Origin: Eubacteriales bacterium SKADARSKE-1
Lineage (GTDB): Bacteria; Bacillota; Clostridia; Oscillospirales; Acutalibacteraceae
NCBI GenBank assembly: GCA_030920305.1
Contig: JARLUB010000001.1
Coordinates: 62,001-126,000 of the forward strand
Direction: 5' to 3'
Length of the DNA: 64,000 nucleotides
The notes under the pieces are model-generated. The model was not told where the DNA came from, did not search any database, and saw only the letters and a program-made list of their open reading frames with translations. Below are positions 1 to 9,180 of the stretch, in pieces; the first letter of the stretch is position 1; each line of letters starts with the position of its first letter. The position numbers and the translations under genes are program-made.

Positions 1-1
1 A

Positions 2-1957
2 TCATATAATAAATACTACTATGTTATAGAAACCGATAGTGTTAAAATAGATGGCGTAGATGACGCTCCACAAAACATTAAAATGCGGCTTTCCATTTCA
101 AAAGCATTCGATGCAGATGTGTATGATAAAGTTAATGGAAAGGTCCATCTTTTTACTAAAGACCCAGACGGCGCTTTTTCATCAAAAAGTTCTTATGCTG
201 CAAAAGGTATACATATATTCTCTTATCTTTACGAATTTGAAGATTATAGCACACAAGATGGTGACCAAAAACCAATTTACTATTATTGTTTGAAATGCCG
301 TCAAGCTTTAGAATCTTCACTTAGAATGATATTTCCCAGTAAATATTGGCCTGTTGCCGAAGGGATTTTATTGGGAGACACATATGCAATTGACGAAGAT
401 ATAAAATCAGATTTTAGAGATGTAGGAATATCACATTTATTATCTGTTTCAGGGTTTAATGTCTCTATTATTGCACAATTTTTTATAATGATTTTACTAT
501 TCTTTAAAGTGCCAAGAAGGTGGGCTTGTCTTTTTTCTTGTTTTGGAATACTATTATTCATGGGTATTACTGGGTTTACTCCCTCTGTTGTCAGAGCAGG
601 TATTATGTTAATACTTTGTTTTATTGCACCAATTTTCAAATTAACTGCTGATTCATTAAATTCTTTAGGTTTTGCTGTTTTAATTTTTACTATCTTTAAA
701 CCTTTTTCTGGCGGAGATATTGGTCTTTTATTATCGTTTTTTGCAACACTCGGAATAATATTGCTATCAGCTAAATTAGAACTACTTTTAAAAAGCACTG
801 CAGACCATTTAAAATATGGCAAAAAAGCATTAAGTTATCTTATACCATCAATTTCAGTTACCATGAGCGCAACAATATTTATTCTTCCAATTACTATGCT
901 ATTTTTTAAAAAATTTTCATTAGTTAATATAATTGCAAATATGTTGGTGGTTTTTCCTTCCATGATAATGCTGATTTTAACCCTGATTGCTGCTATCTTA
1001 TATCTTTTATGGCCACTTCAGTTTATCGCTATGCCACTAGGTTTAATTTCTGGAGTCTTAATAAACTACATAACTGCTTGTGCAAATATTTTAGCTAAAT
1101 TCCCGTTTGCTACTGTCTCAACATCACAACCATTTATAGTTTTTTGGTTGGGTTGTGCTGCCTTGCTGCTGGCTGTTTCTTTGTTTATTGGAAAAGGTAC
1201 AAGCCTTGTTAAAATATCAGCTATACTATCTTGTATATTGCTTTTTACTGGAGTGATATCTTACCAACTTGTTACAAGAGACCTTACCAGCCTGGCCGTT
1301 TTAGATACTGGTGACGGCTGCTCTCTTGTTCTTACTAAAGCTAATCGTTCAGCCGTTATTTCTTGCGGCGGCGATAAAATTAAATACAATAAGTTGTCAC
1401 AGTATTTAGATTCGCAAAACATATCAAATTTAGATTGTGTTCTTTTAAGCGACTTTGAAGACGAAACTTCGCGTTATGCTCAAAATGTAATAGATGAATA
1501 TAACCCTTACTATGTGGTTCTGCCCGACCGAGACGACATAGATAGTAAGCTTTCTAAATCTATTTCGGACAGCAGCACAGCTCAATATTTCACTTCTAAG
1601 TCAACACTAAACTTTTGGAACAATATAAAAATTTGTGCTATAAATTCTGATGATCAGAGTTTTTTGTTTCTTACTGTTAATGATATTAATATTTTGATTT
1701 GTCCGTCTGGCGGTAACGCTGGATATATTCCAAATGAATATAGAAATTGTCAAATTTTTATAGAAGGTAATTTAACTACTTCCCTAGATAAAATAAATTC
1801 AACTTATGCTATTATGGGAAACAGTTTGGATGTTGCAACTAAAAATGTGAATGCAGTTGCGCAATCTGGTAAAATACCCATAGCTACCGCTGGCGATGGT
1901 AATGTTATTGTTGACTTTTTAGGCGGACAAAATGTTTCTATGAGAAGGGTAAAATAA
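2..1957 (+). CDS. comEC: ComEC/Rec2-type DNA uptake channel, 5' end missing
   Basis: ComEC forms the inner-membrane channel that carries single-stranded DNA into the cell during transformation. The reading frame is open from base 2 with no stop, so the gene starts outside the window; the first ATG at 83 is internal. The visible part has the end of an OB-like N-terminal region, then the competence domain with about ten hydrophobic segments and the family stretch ISHLLSVSGFNVSII. After the last membrane segment comes a region aligned with the metallo-beta-lactamase-like domain (VLDTGDG), but the histidine-rich metal motif is absent: VLLSDFEDETS stands where an HxHxDH-type motif is expected. The stop overlaps the holA start by one base (TAATG), so the two are probably cotranslated. 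Confidence 0.9.
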   Translation, partial: SYNKYYYVIETDSVKIDGVDDAPQNIKMRLSISKAFDADVYDKVNGKVHLFTKDPDGAFSSKSSYAAKGIHIFSYLYEFEDYSTQDGDQKPIYYYCLKCRQALESSLRMIFPSKYWPVAEGILLGDTYAIDEDIKSDFRDVGISHLLSVSGFNVSIIAQFFIMILLFFKVPRRWACLFSCFGILLFMGITGFTPSVVRAGIMLILCFIAPIFKLTADSLNSLGFAVLIFTIFKPFSGGDIGLLLSFFATLGIILLSAKLELLLKSTADHLKYGKKALSYLIPSISVTMSATIFILPITMLFFKKFSLVNIIANMLVVFPSMIMLILTLIAAILYLLWPLQFIAMPLGLISGVLINYITACANILAKFPFATVSTSQPFIVFWLGCAALLLAVSLFIGKGTSLVKISAILSCILLFTGVISYQLVTRDLTSLAVLDTGDGCSLVLTKANRSAVISCGGDKIKYNKLSQYLDSQNISNLDCVLLSDFEDETSRYAQNVIDEYNPYYVVLPDRDDIDSKLSKSISDSSTAQYFTSKSTLNFWNNIKICAINSDDQSFLFLTVNDINILICPSGGNAGYIPNEYRNCQIFIEGNLTTSLDKINSTYAIMGNSLDVATKNVNAVAQSGKIPIATAGDGNVIVDFLGGQNVSMRRVK

Positions 1958-2988
1958 TGCCAAATATTACGGAAAACGACTTAAATACTCAAATAAATTC
2001 TAAAAACTTTAAAAATCTCTATTTTTTATTTGGTGAGGAAAAATACCTCGTCAATTATTATACAGATCAACTTGTTTCTAGTATTTTGGGGAATAATAAA
2101 AATGATTTTAACTTCCAAACCTTTAAATCTTTAGAAGAAATAGTTGATTTGGAAACCGCTGTTGAAGCTTTACCTCTTATGAGCAGTGTTAAGTGTATTA
2201 AAATGGTTGATTTAAATATTGAAACACTATCGCAGGAAAACTTAAAAAAGTTCAAAGAAATTATTTCTAGCTTGCCTGAAACTACAACACTTATCATCAG
2301 CCAAATAAACGTTGAGGTAAATTTAAAAAAATCTTCGAAGTGGTTAAGTCTTCTTAAACTGTTAAGTAAACACGGTGATGTTTTAGAATTAAAAAAGCTC
2401 TCTAAAAATTTCCTCTGTAAACAAATTGTAAGCTGGACAAAAAATTTATCTTGCGAAATATCTCAAAAAAATGCAGAAATTCTTATAGATTATGCAGGAG
2501 AAAATTTAATAGACCTAAAAAGCGAAATTGAAAAGCTATGCGCTTTTTGCAATAGCCAAGAGATTACAGCTGAAAATATAGAAATGCTTGTAATAAAAAA
2601 GCTTGAAGCAAACATTTTCGAGCTTTCAAAAGCTATTGCCAATAAAAATGTTACTAAAGCATTAAATATATTAAATGTTTTGTTTTATAAAAGAGAAGAA
2701 CCTATAGCCATTTTGGCAATACTTTCAAGCGCCTTTATAGATATGTATAGGGTTAAAGTTGGAAAAAGTGCTGGTGAAAAGCCTGCAAAGTTAGCTGATT
2801 ATTTTGATTATAAAGGAAAAGCCTTTAAACTAGATATCGCAGACCGAAACAGTTACAACTTATCATTAAAAAGTATAAGAAAATGTATCAATGCTTTATT
2901 AGAAACTGATTTTAAGCTTAAAAGTTCCCGGGTTGATAATAAAATATTAATGGAAGAATTAATAGTTAAGCTTGTTTCTTTTTGCTAG
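1957..2988 (+). CDS. holA: DNA polymerase III delta subunit
   Basis: HolA is the clamp-loader subunit that opens the sliding clamp on DNA. The 343-residue protein has the usual family length and begins with the typical FLFGEEKYLVNYY stretch near residue 23, followed by an AAA+-like fold and a helical C-terminal collar domain (LAILSSAFIDMYRV near residue 265). Start ATG overlaps the comEC stop by one base. In many clostridia comEC-holA is followed by rpsT and gpr; here rpsT is absent and dapL follows after 34 bases. Confidence 0.93.
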   Translation: MPNITENDLNTQINSKNFKNLYFLFGEEKYLVNYYTDQLVSSILGNNKNDFNFQTFKSLEEIVDLETAVEALPLMSSVKCIKMVDLNIETLSQENLKKFKEIISSLPETTTLIISQINVEVNLKKSSKWLSLLKLLSKHGDVLELKKLSKNFLCKQIVSWTKNLSCEISQKNAEILIDYAGENLIDLKSEIEKLCAFCNSQEITAENIEMLVIKKLEANIFELSKAIANKNVTKALNILNVLFYKREEPIAILAILSSAFIDMYRVKVGKSAGEKPAKLADYFDYKGKAFKLDIADRNSYNLSLKSIRKCINALLETDFKLKSSRVDNKILMEELIVKLVSFC

Positions 2989-3022
2989 CAAGACTTAAAA
3001 ATCATAAAATAGGAGTTTAATT

Positions 3023-4204
3023 ATGAAAATAAATAAAAATCATTTAAATTTAGTTGATAGTTACCTTTTTTCAAAAATTGGAAAAAAAGTTGCTGATTTT
3101 TCAAAATTACATCCTGATGCAAAAATCATAAAGCTTGGTATTGGTGATGTAACTTTGCCTCTTTGTAGTGAAGTAATTAAAAGTATGCAAAATGCCGTGC
3201 TTGAAATGAGCAAAAAGGAAACATTTAAGGGTTACGGCCCCGAACATGGTTATGAATTTTTACGGTCTGCTATAAAAGATTATTATCTTAATAAAAAAGT
3301 AAATTTAGATTTAGGTGAAATTTTTGTAAACAATGGTGTTAAAAGTGATATTGCAAATATTTTAGGGCTTTTTGATAAAGACAATATTGTGTTGATTCCA
3401 GACCCTGTTTACCCGGCGTATGTTGATGCAAATGTTATGGGTGGAAGAATCATTAAATATATTGATGCAACTGAAGAAAACAAATTTTTACCGCTACCAG
3501 ATGAAAATGTAAAAGCTGATATAATATATATTTGTTCGCCAAATAATCCAACTGGTGCAGTCTATAACCACAAGCAGCTTAAGGTTTGGGTGGATTATGC
3601 TATTTCAAACAAAGCTGTTATACTTTTTGACGCAGCCTATGAAGCTTTTATCTCTGATAAAAGTTTACCAAGCAGTATTTTTGAAATTGATGGCGCCAAA
3701 AAATGTGCAATAGAATTTTGTTCGCTCTCAAAAACTGCAGGGTTTACTGGAACTAGATGTGGATATACTGTTATTCCATACGAATTGGAACTTGAGGGCT
3801 GTAATTTGAATAAAATGTGGGAAAGGTGCCTTGCTGCAAAATTTAATGGTGTTTCTTATATTGTTCAAAAAGGTGCTGCAGCTATTTTTACAGATGCTGG
3901 TCAAAATGAAGTTAAAGATATTATAAATTACTATAAGGAAAATGCTAAAATTATAGCTTCGGCCCTTGAAGAAATGAATATTTTCTTTACCGGTGGAAAG
4001 AATTCTCCTTATATATGGCTTAAATGCCCGGGCAATATGAAATCATGGGACTTTTTTGATTATCTCTTAAACGATGCAAACGTTGCTGGCACCCCTGGAA
4101 GTGGATTTGGCAAAAACGGAGAAGGATTTTTTAGGTTAACTGCTTTTGGTGACCGAGAAAATACAATTGAAGCTGTAAACAGAATAAAAAATTTAAAATT
4201 CTAA
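3023..4204 (+). CDS. dapL: LL-diaminopimelate aminotransferase
   Basis: DapL converts tetrahydrodipicolinate directly to LL-diaminopimelate with glutamate as amino donor, bypassing the succinylase or acetylase branches. The 393-residue protein is a class I PLP aminotransferase: substrate-loop KGYGPEHGYEFLR near residue 69, SPNNPTGAV at 172-180, FDAAYEAFI at 202-210 and the PLP lysine in SLSKTAGFTGTRCGY (Lys237). RBS AGGAG lies 8 bases before the ATG. Its product is the substrate of DapF, encoded at 57297-58139. A hairpin with a T-run follows the gene. Confidence 0.93.
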   Translation: MKINKNHLNLVDSYLFSKIGKKVADFSKLHPDAKIIKLGIGDVTLPLCSEVIKSMQNAVLEMSKKETFKGYGPEHGYEFLRSAIKDYYLNKKVNLDLGEIFVNNGVKSDIANILGLFDKDNIVLIPDPVYPAYVDANVMGGRIIKYIDATEENKFLPLPDENVKADIIYICSPNNPTGAVYNHKQLKVWVDYAISNKAVILFDAAYEAFISDKSLPSSIFEIDGAKKCAIEFCSLSKTAGFTGTRCGYTVIPYELELEGCNLNKMWERCLAAKFNGVSYIVQKGAAAIFTDAGQNEVKDIINYYKENAKIIASALEEMNIFFTGGKNSPYIWLKCPGNMKSWDFFDYLLNDANVAGTPGSGFGKNGEGFFRLTAFGDRENTIEAVNRIKNLKF

Positions 4205-4212
4205 TACTTATT

Positions 4213-4270
4213 AGGAGCTTATAATCTACCACTTGTTAATATTTTGGGTAGCCTATAGCTCCTGTTTTTT
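4213..4270 (+). terminator. Rho-independent terminator after dapL
   Basis: An imperfect stem of about 17 pairs (AGGAGCTTATAATCTACC against GGGTAGCCTATAGCTCCT) is followed by GTTTTTT. Confidence 0.75.
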
Positions 4271-4336
4271 GTCGTGTTAATTATTATATAAAAAAATGAT
4301 TAAACTATTATGTATTTACAAAAATTTGTTAGGCTC

Positions 4337-4364
4337 TTGAAAAAGTTTAAATTTGTGCTATATT
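4337..4364 (+). promoter_or_regulatory. Promoter-like sequence for the ABC importer
   Basis: TTGAAA and TATATT are separated by 16 bases, about 200 bases ahead of the lipoprotein gene. The leader holds a nested inverted repeat at about 4373-4413 (GACAAT, CGCAA ... TTGCG, ATTGTC), which could be regulatory. I see no gene or known riboswitch in the 4271-4564 gap. Confidence 0.5.
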
Positions 4365-4564
4365 TATGGAAGACAATCGCAAATTAAGTAATATTGCGTC
4401 GAATATTGTCCATCATAGAAATGAAAAGTGAGCATGCAAGCTGAAGTAACAGATTTTTATTTAATAAAATACTTTACATATTTTTTTTGTAACGTTATTT
4501 TTGCAAAATAGCTCTTTAACACTTATCCTAACTTAAAATTTTAGTAAATTAATGGAGGCCGCTT

Positions 4565-6076
4565 ATGAGAAAATCAATTAAAATTTCTGGTCTTTTAATG
4601 TTAGTAATCTTTATTGCTTCCTTGCTTTTCACTGGTTGTGACTCTTCAGGTGTAAGTGCCTCTAAAAAAGATTATGATCTTTATATTTTTAGTTCTAAAG
4701 GTGAAATAACCAATCAATTTGAAGCAATGTGTAAAGCCTATGAAACTGAAAAAGGTATAAAAATCAAATTGTATCAAATTGGATCTGGTACAGACCATAT
4801 GGAACCACTTAGGATAGAAATGAATTCCAGCAATAAACCCTCAATATTTTCTATTCAAGGACTTCGTGAATTAAATGAATGGGAAACTAGTTGTTCCGTA
4901 ATGGATTTAAATACTGCCACCGTTCCTGAATTTATAAACCTTGCTAACAATATACCAGAAAACTTAAAACTAACTTTAGATGGCAAAGCAAATTACGGAA
5001 TTCCATACAATATAGAAGGGTATGGATATATAGTTGATAAACAAATGGTAACAGAGCTTTTTCCTTCTGCTAATGTTGACAAATTAATCAATGATATTAA
5101 ACTTTCATCTTATGATGAATTTGAAAAGTTTGTTATTGCGGTTGATAATTACATAAAAAATAATACATCTACTAAAGTTATTTTAAATTCTAATAGTTAT
5201 GAGCTATCTAAAACAAAAACAAACTTAACTAAAAATTTAACCGGAGTTTTTTCTGTTGCAGGTGCTGAACGATGGACTTATAGTGATCATATGATGAATG
5301 TAACACTAGGTGCTATATTTAAAAACCCAGCTGAAGCTAGAAACGCAACAGATGAAAAGCTTGATTCTATGAAAGGCGCTCTTACAAAATATATGAAGGC
5401 GCTTGACTTTAAAACCTCTCATGCAGCTGGAAATGAAGGTGCTCTTTCTAGAGGCGCTGATTTTATAAACACAACAACCTGTGATTACAATAAGGCAATT
5501 CAAAGATTTGCTCAAAACAAGGCCTTATTTATAAAACAGGGAAACTGGGCTAATACCAATATAGAAAAAATTAACCCCGAAATGACAAAACGACTTGTTT
5601 TATTGCCGGTAAAAATGCCGATGGCATCATCTGATATAAAATGTGAAGGAATGAATGTTGAAAAATTTAATAGTTCAATTCCTGTGTACGTACCAAATTA
5701 CTTTGCTATCAATAACTTAGTCAGTCCAGAAGAACAAAAGCTCGCACAAGAATTTTTAGTATGGCTGAATACTTCTGAAACCGGAAAACATTACATAACT
5801 AACAAGTTTGATTTTATTCCATACAATGCCGATAAAAACCTTGTTTTAAAAGATTCTATAAACGACTCCATTTTAAGCTATGTAAATGAAAATAAAACCT
5901 TACCTGCTGCATACCATGGAATAACCGAAACCTGGTCAAAAGAAGTTGTAGGGCTAGAACTTATGGAAAAGTATATGACAAAACCTAATTGGACCACTTC
6001 CGACTATGAAAACCTTGCAGACTTTGCAATAAAAAAGTGGAAAGAATTAAGGTATCCTGATTGTATAAATCATTAA
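4565..6076 (+). CDS. ABC transporter sugar-binding lipoprotein
   Basis: This is an extracellular solute-binding protein of family 1 (carbohydrate type). The 503-residue protein starts with a lipoprotein signal ending in the lipobox LFTGC, so Cys25 should be lipidated and anchor it to the outer membrane face. The YDLYIFSSKGEI start of the mature part and the GNWANTNIEKI stretch late in the protein fit the MalE/UgpB-like fold. RBS GGAGG lies 7 bases upstream. Two permease genes follow after 100 bases, so it is the substrate-capture part of that importer. The substrate cannot be read from the sequence; an oligosaccharide or glycerol-phosphate compound is plausible. Confidence 0.85.
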   Translation: MRKSIKISGLLMLVIFIASLLFTGCDSSGVSASKKDYDLYIFSSKGEITNQFEAMCKAYETEKGIKIKLYQIGSGTDHMEPLRIEMNSSNKPSIFSIQGLRELNEWETSCSVMDLNTATVPEFINLANNIPENLKLTLDGKANYGIPYNIEGYGYIVDKQMVTELFPSANVDKLINDIKLSSYDEFEKFVIAVDNYIKNNTSTKVILNSNSYELSKTKTNLTKNLTGVFSVAGAERWTYSDHMMNVTLGAIFKNPAEARNATDEKLDSMKGALTKYMKALDFKTSHAAGNEGALSRGADFINTTTCDYNKAIQRFAQNKALFIKQGNWANTNIEKINPEMTKRLVLLPVKMPMASSDIKCEGMNVEKFNSSIPVYVPNYFAINNLVSPEEQKLAQEFLVWLNTSETGKHYITNKFDFIPYNADKNLVLKDSINDSILSYVNENKTLPAAYHGITETWSKEVVGLELMEKYMTKPNWTTSDYENLADFAIKKWKELRYPDCINH

Positions 6077-6176
6077 CAATTAGACTTTTAGTATAAATAA
6101 ATCTTTGAAAAATTTTTAAGTTATGCACAAAAATGTTCTCCTGCTTATTCTTTAATAAATTTTAAGGGGAATTATT

Positions 6177-7085
6177 ATGAACATATATTATAAAAAGTGG
6201 TTTTTTCCGCTTATAGGTTTAGCTTTCATACTTTTTTTAACGGTAATTTTAATACCATTTGTTGTAGGGGTTTTTTATTCTTTTACAGCATGGAAAGGCA
6301 CATTTTTTTTTAAAAACAACGCTCTTACTTATAACCCTTTTAGCGCAATAGTTGGTTTTGATAATTATATTGCCGCAATTAATAATGAAAAATTTTGCAA
6401 TGCATTTTTATATACCATAAAGTTTACAGTAATTGCAGTTATTGTGATTAATATTGTTGCACTAGTTTTTGCGCTAATTCTTACGAAAATAAACCAAGGT
6501 GCCGGAATTTTTAGAACCGTATTTTTCATGCCAAATTTACTTGGGGGCTTAGCTCTAGGATTTATTTGGAAATTTATTTTTGAAATAATCTTTTCTAAAG
6601 TATTTTTTGGGCCCGATGGTTTAATTGCAATAGATGCCTTAACTAATATGACTCAGGGAAACTTTAAGCCCTTACTTGCGCTGGTTATTTTAGTGGTTTG
6701 GCAAATGGCAGGCTACATGATGCTTATATATATAACCGGTCTAAACAACATTCCTACAGACCTTTATGAAGCTGCTAAAATTGATGGCGCTAGTAATTTT
6801 CAACAATTCAAACATATAACATTACCTATGTTAGCGCCGGCATTTACAATTGTTTTCTTTTTGACTTTAGCTAGTTGTTTCAAATTGCTAGATCAAAATA
6901 TAGCACTTACAAATGGTGCCTTTGATACCCGGTTATTAGCACTTCAAATTCTACGCACTCCTTCAGATACGAGCCCACCAAATTACGGTCAAGCTCAAGC
7001 CCAAGCTGTTATATTTTTTGTATTAATAGCGATCGTTACATTGACACAGGTAATACTAACAAAGCGAAAAGAGGTAGAGATGTAG
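6177..7085 (+). CDS. ABC transporter permease, MalF/UgpA type
   Basis: This is the first membrane subunit of a carbohydrate ABC importer, 302 residues with six predicted membrane segments. The cytoplasmic EAA loop that docks to the ATPase is clear (LYEAAKIDGASNFQQF near residue 196). RBS AAGGGG precedes the ATG. The stop TAG overlaps the GTG start of the second permease by one base, indicating translational coupling. Confidence 0.9.
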   Translation: MNIYYKKWFFPLIGLAFILFLTVILIPFVVGVFYSFTAWKGTFFFKNNALTYNPFSAIVGFDNYIAAINNEKFCNAFLYTIKFTVIAVIVINIVALVFALILTKINQGAGIFRTVFFMPNLLGGLALGFIWKFIFEIIFSKVFFGPDGLIAIDALTNMTQGNFKPLLALVILVVWQMAGYMMLIYITGLNNIPTDLYEAAKIDGASNFQQFKHITLPMLAPAFTIVFFLTLASCFKLLDQNIALTNGAFDTRLLALQILRTPSDTSPPNYGQAQAQAVIFFVLIAIVTLTQVILTKRKEVEM

Positions 7086-7921
7086 TGCCTTCAAAAAATA
7101 ATTTTGGGAAAATTGTAAGGTATATAGTTCTTATAATTATGTCGCTATATACATTATCCCCTCTTGCTCTTTTAATTTTAAATTCATTTAAGTCACAAGT
7201 CGAAATTGATTCTTCGCCCACTAATTTTCCTACAACATGGAACTTCAAATATTTGATATCTGCAATGAAACAAATAAACTTTTTACAGTCTTTTTTTATA
7301 ACACTTATTATTACCATAATTTCCGTTACAATAATTACGCTTATTTCATCAATGGCAGCCTGGGCCATGGTTAGGTGCAAAACCAAACTTTCGTTTGTTT
7401 TGTTTTTAATGTTTGTTTCAGCAATGTTAATTCCATTTCAATCTGTCATGTTCCCGCTTATTCATTTAGCTGACATTTTAAATTTAAAAAACATTCCTGG
7501 ACTTATAATAATGTATTCTGGATTTGGCCTTAGTTTATCTGTATTTTTATATCATGGGTTTATAAAAAGTATTCCAAAATCAATAGAAGAAGCAGCGATT
7601 ATAGACGGCGCAAATATTTTTCAATTGTTTTGGCATATTTTATTTCCGCTTTTAAAACCAATAACTATTACAGTCATCATTTTAAATTCTATGTGGATTT
7701 GGAATGATTATCTGTTGCCTTTTTTAGTTTTAGGCAATTCAAGCACTAAAACACTCACACTAGAACTTTATTTTGCAAAAATGCAGTCATCTCAATTTGG
7801 TAGCCCGTGGGAGCTAATATTCCCCGCCGTTTTAGTCTCAATTATTCCAATCATAGTAATATTTTTACTTCTTCAAAAGCACTTCGTTAAAGGCATTTCA
7901 GCGGGTGCTATAAAGGAATAA
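7085..7921 (+). CDS. ABC transporter permease, MalG/UgpE type
   Basis: This is the second membrane subunit, 278 residues, six predicted membrane segments, with the EAA loop IEEAAIIDGANIFQLF near residue 165. It starts at GTG (7085-7087), overlapping the previous stop, with AAGAGGTAGAG as ribosome binding site. No ATPase gene follows; the operon ends in a strong hairpin. In Bacillota a shared MsmX-type ATPase encoded elsewhere often energises such importers, which is the likely case here (inference). Confidence 0.9.
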   Translation: MPSKNNFGKIVRYIVLIIMSLYTLSPLALLILNSFKSQVEIDSSPTNFPTTWNFKYLISAMKQINFLQSFFITLIITIISVTIITLISSMAAWAMVRCKTKLSFVLFLMFVSAMLIPFQSVMFPLIHLADILNLKNIPGLIIMYSGFGLSLSVFLYHGFIKSIPKSIEEAAIIDGANIFQLFWHILFPLLKPITITVIILNSMWIWNDYLLPFLVLGNSSTKTLTLELYFAKMQSSQFGSPWELIFPAVLVSIIPIIVIFLLLQKHFVKGISAGAIKE

Positions 7922-7926
7922 ATTAA

Positions 7927-7963
7927 CAAAAAACTTCCCCGGCGATAAACCGGGGAAGTTTTT
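7927..7963. terminator. Bidirectional terminator
   Basis: A perfect 9-bp stem CTTCCCCGG/CCGGGGAAG with a 7-base loop is flanked by A5 and T5 tracts, so it can end both the importer operon and the converging secreted-protein gene. Confidence 0.92.
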
Positions 7964-9074
7964 ATGACTTTAATGATGCACACAAGCGATTAAGTGCATT
8001 TTCGATCTCAGTAAATGTCTTATGCATATCAAAAATCCTATTTGCTGATGGATAATATCTAGGTGGAATATCATCGAAGTACTTCTGTATATTTTGCTCT
8101 GTAAATCTAAGACGCCCAAGATTGCCTAGCAAAAGATTCTTTTGGGTATTAATTATTTGGCTGTAAATCGTTGCAGCTATTAAAATTGGAATCATAATAA
8201 CAGCGCAAATGACAGTTGGTTTATAACTATCCCAAAAGCCAATGCTTTCAACTTGTTTTGCATCATAAGTTACATCATCATCATCTGTTATATCATTACC
8301 TACTGGAACGCTTGCATTAACTTTAGTGTCTAGTTTCTGTTCATCGTTCCCTGTTGCAGTAATTGCTGATGCATTTTTTGCAGTGGTTTCCACACTACCA
8401 ATTAAATCATATTTAAGACTCGGTGCAGGTATAGCTAATTGAGATTGACCAAGCTTAGAATCATCAGCAATGGTTGTTTCTTCTGTGCTTTGTGTATTTG
8501 TTGCATTGGTTTTTACGCTGCTGGACACTGTATAATATTCATCAATTTGTAAGCAAATATTTTCTCCTCCAGGTAAACACATATCATCTTTATTGCTTAG
8601 TGTTTGTTCAGTTATAGCTAGTTGAGTTTGACCAAGCTCAGCACCACTAGCAAGGTTTATTGTTTCTGTGCTTTGTGTGTCTGTACCTATTGCACTATCT
8701 ACCGGAGCTTCTTTACCAGCTTTAGTATCTAAATCTGGTATTACTGGTTTAGATTGACCAAGCTTAGAATCATTTAAATTTTCTGCAGCTAAAGCGCTGT
8801 CCGACCCTTTACAATAATACATAGCAGCTACTGCAGCGGCAGCAGACAAAATAGCTCCACCTGCTACTATTGCATATTTACCTTTATTTTCATTTGCATT
8901 TTTTATTGAGGACTTTGCCTTGCTAACAACATAATCTTTCGCTAAACCTACGTATCCTTTTGTAGCTGTCACGCTTGAATCATTAGGTTCTGAGCCATCA
9001 GCAAAAACTGCAGCTGGCCCTATAGTACTAATTAACATTGTTATAGTGAGAACACTTGACAATACCTTTTTCAT
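7962..9074 (-). CDS. Secreted/membrane-anchored repeat protein, paralogue C
   Basis: I do not recognise this protein family. The 370-residue protein has a signal peptide (MKKVLSSVLTITMLIS, cleavage likely after VFA near residue 25), a Gly/Ala-rich membrane segment (IVAGGAILSAAAAVAAMYY, about 69-87) followed by Cys88, and a Ser/Thr/Gln-rich linker of imperfect repeats (LGQSK.V.PDLDTKAG and ETINLASGAEL types). A second hydrophobic segment lies near 285-307, followed by a short helical C-terminal domain. Its first 100 residues are nearly identical to the proteins at 9181-10329 and 10617-11498, while the C-terminal domain differs. RBS GGAG sits in an intergenic sequence shared by all three paralogues. 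It is the last gene of a tandem array. Surface, host-interaction or envelope roles are possible but unsupported. Confidence 0.75.
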   Translation of the reverse strand: MKKVLSSVLTITMLISTIGPAAVFADGSEPNDSSVTATKGYVGLAKDYVVSKAKSSIKNANENKGKYAIVAGGAILSAAAAVAAMYYCKGSDSALAAENLNDSKLGQSKPVIPDLDTKAGKEAPVDSAIGTDTQSTETINLASGAELGQTQLAITEQTLSNKDDMCLPGGENICLQIDEYYTVSSSVKTNATNTQSTEETTIADDSKLGQSQLAIPAPSLKYDLIGSVETTAKNASAITATGNDEQKLDTKVNASVPVGNDITDDDDVTYDAKQVESIGFWDSYKPTVICAVIMIPILIAATIYSQIINTQKNLLLGNLGRLRFTEQNIQKYFDDIPPRYYPSANRIFDMHKTFTEIENALNRLCASLKS

Positions 9075-9108
9075 TTATTTTTCTCCTTTTTAATTTTAAC
9101 ATTTTTAA

Positions 9109-9180
9109 GTTATTAAAAACCAAATAAATAGTTAACCCATTTCCTTACAGTATCATAGCAACTTTTATAGACAGAATAAA
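9109..9180 (-). pseudogene. Short remnant of the repeat-protein gene 3' end
   Basis: This stretch is almost identical to the last 72 bases of the gene at 11537-12739, encoding the tail CYDTVRKWVNYLFGF and stop. It abuts the stop of the paralogue B gene at 9181. It has no start or upstream part, so it is the scar of a deleted copy of the repeat-protein gene between duplicated paralogues. Confidence 0.8.

Noticed and set aside
4371-4413. Riboswitch in the ABC importer leader
   Set aside because: Only one nested hairpin is visible and no known aptamer core is recognised.
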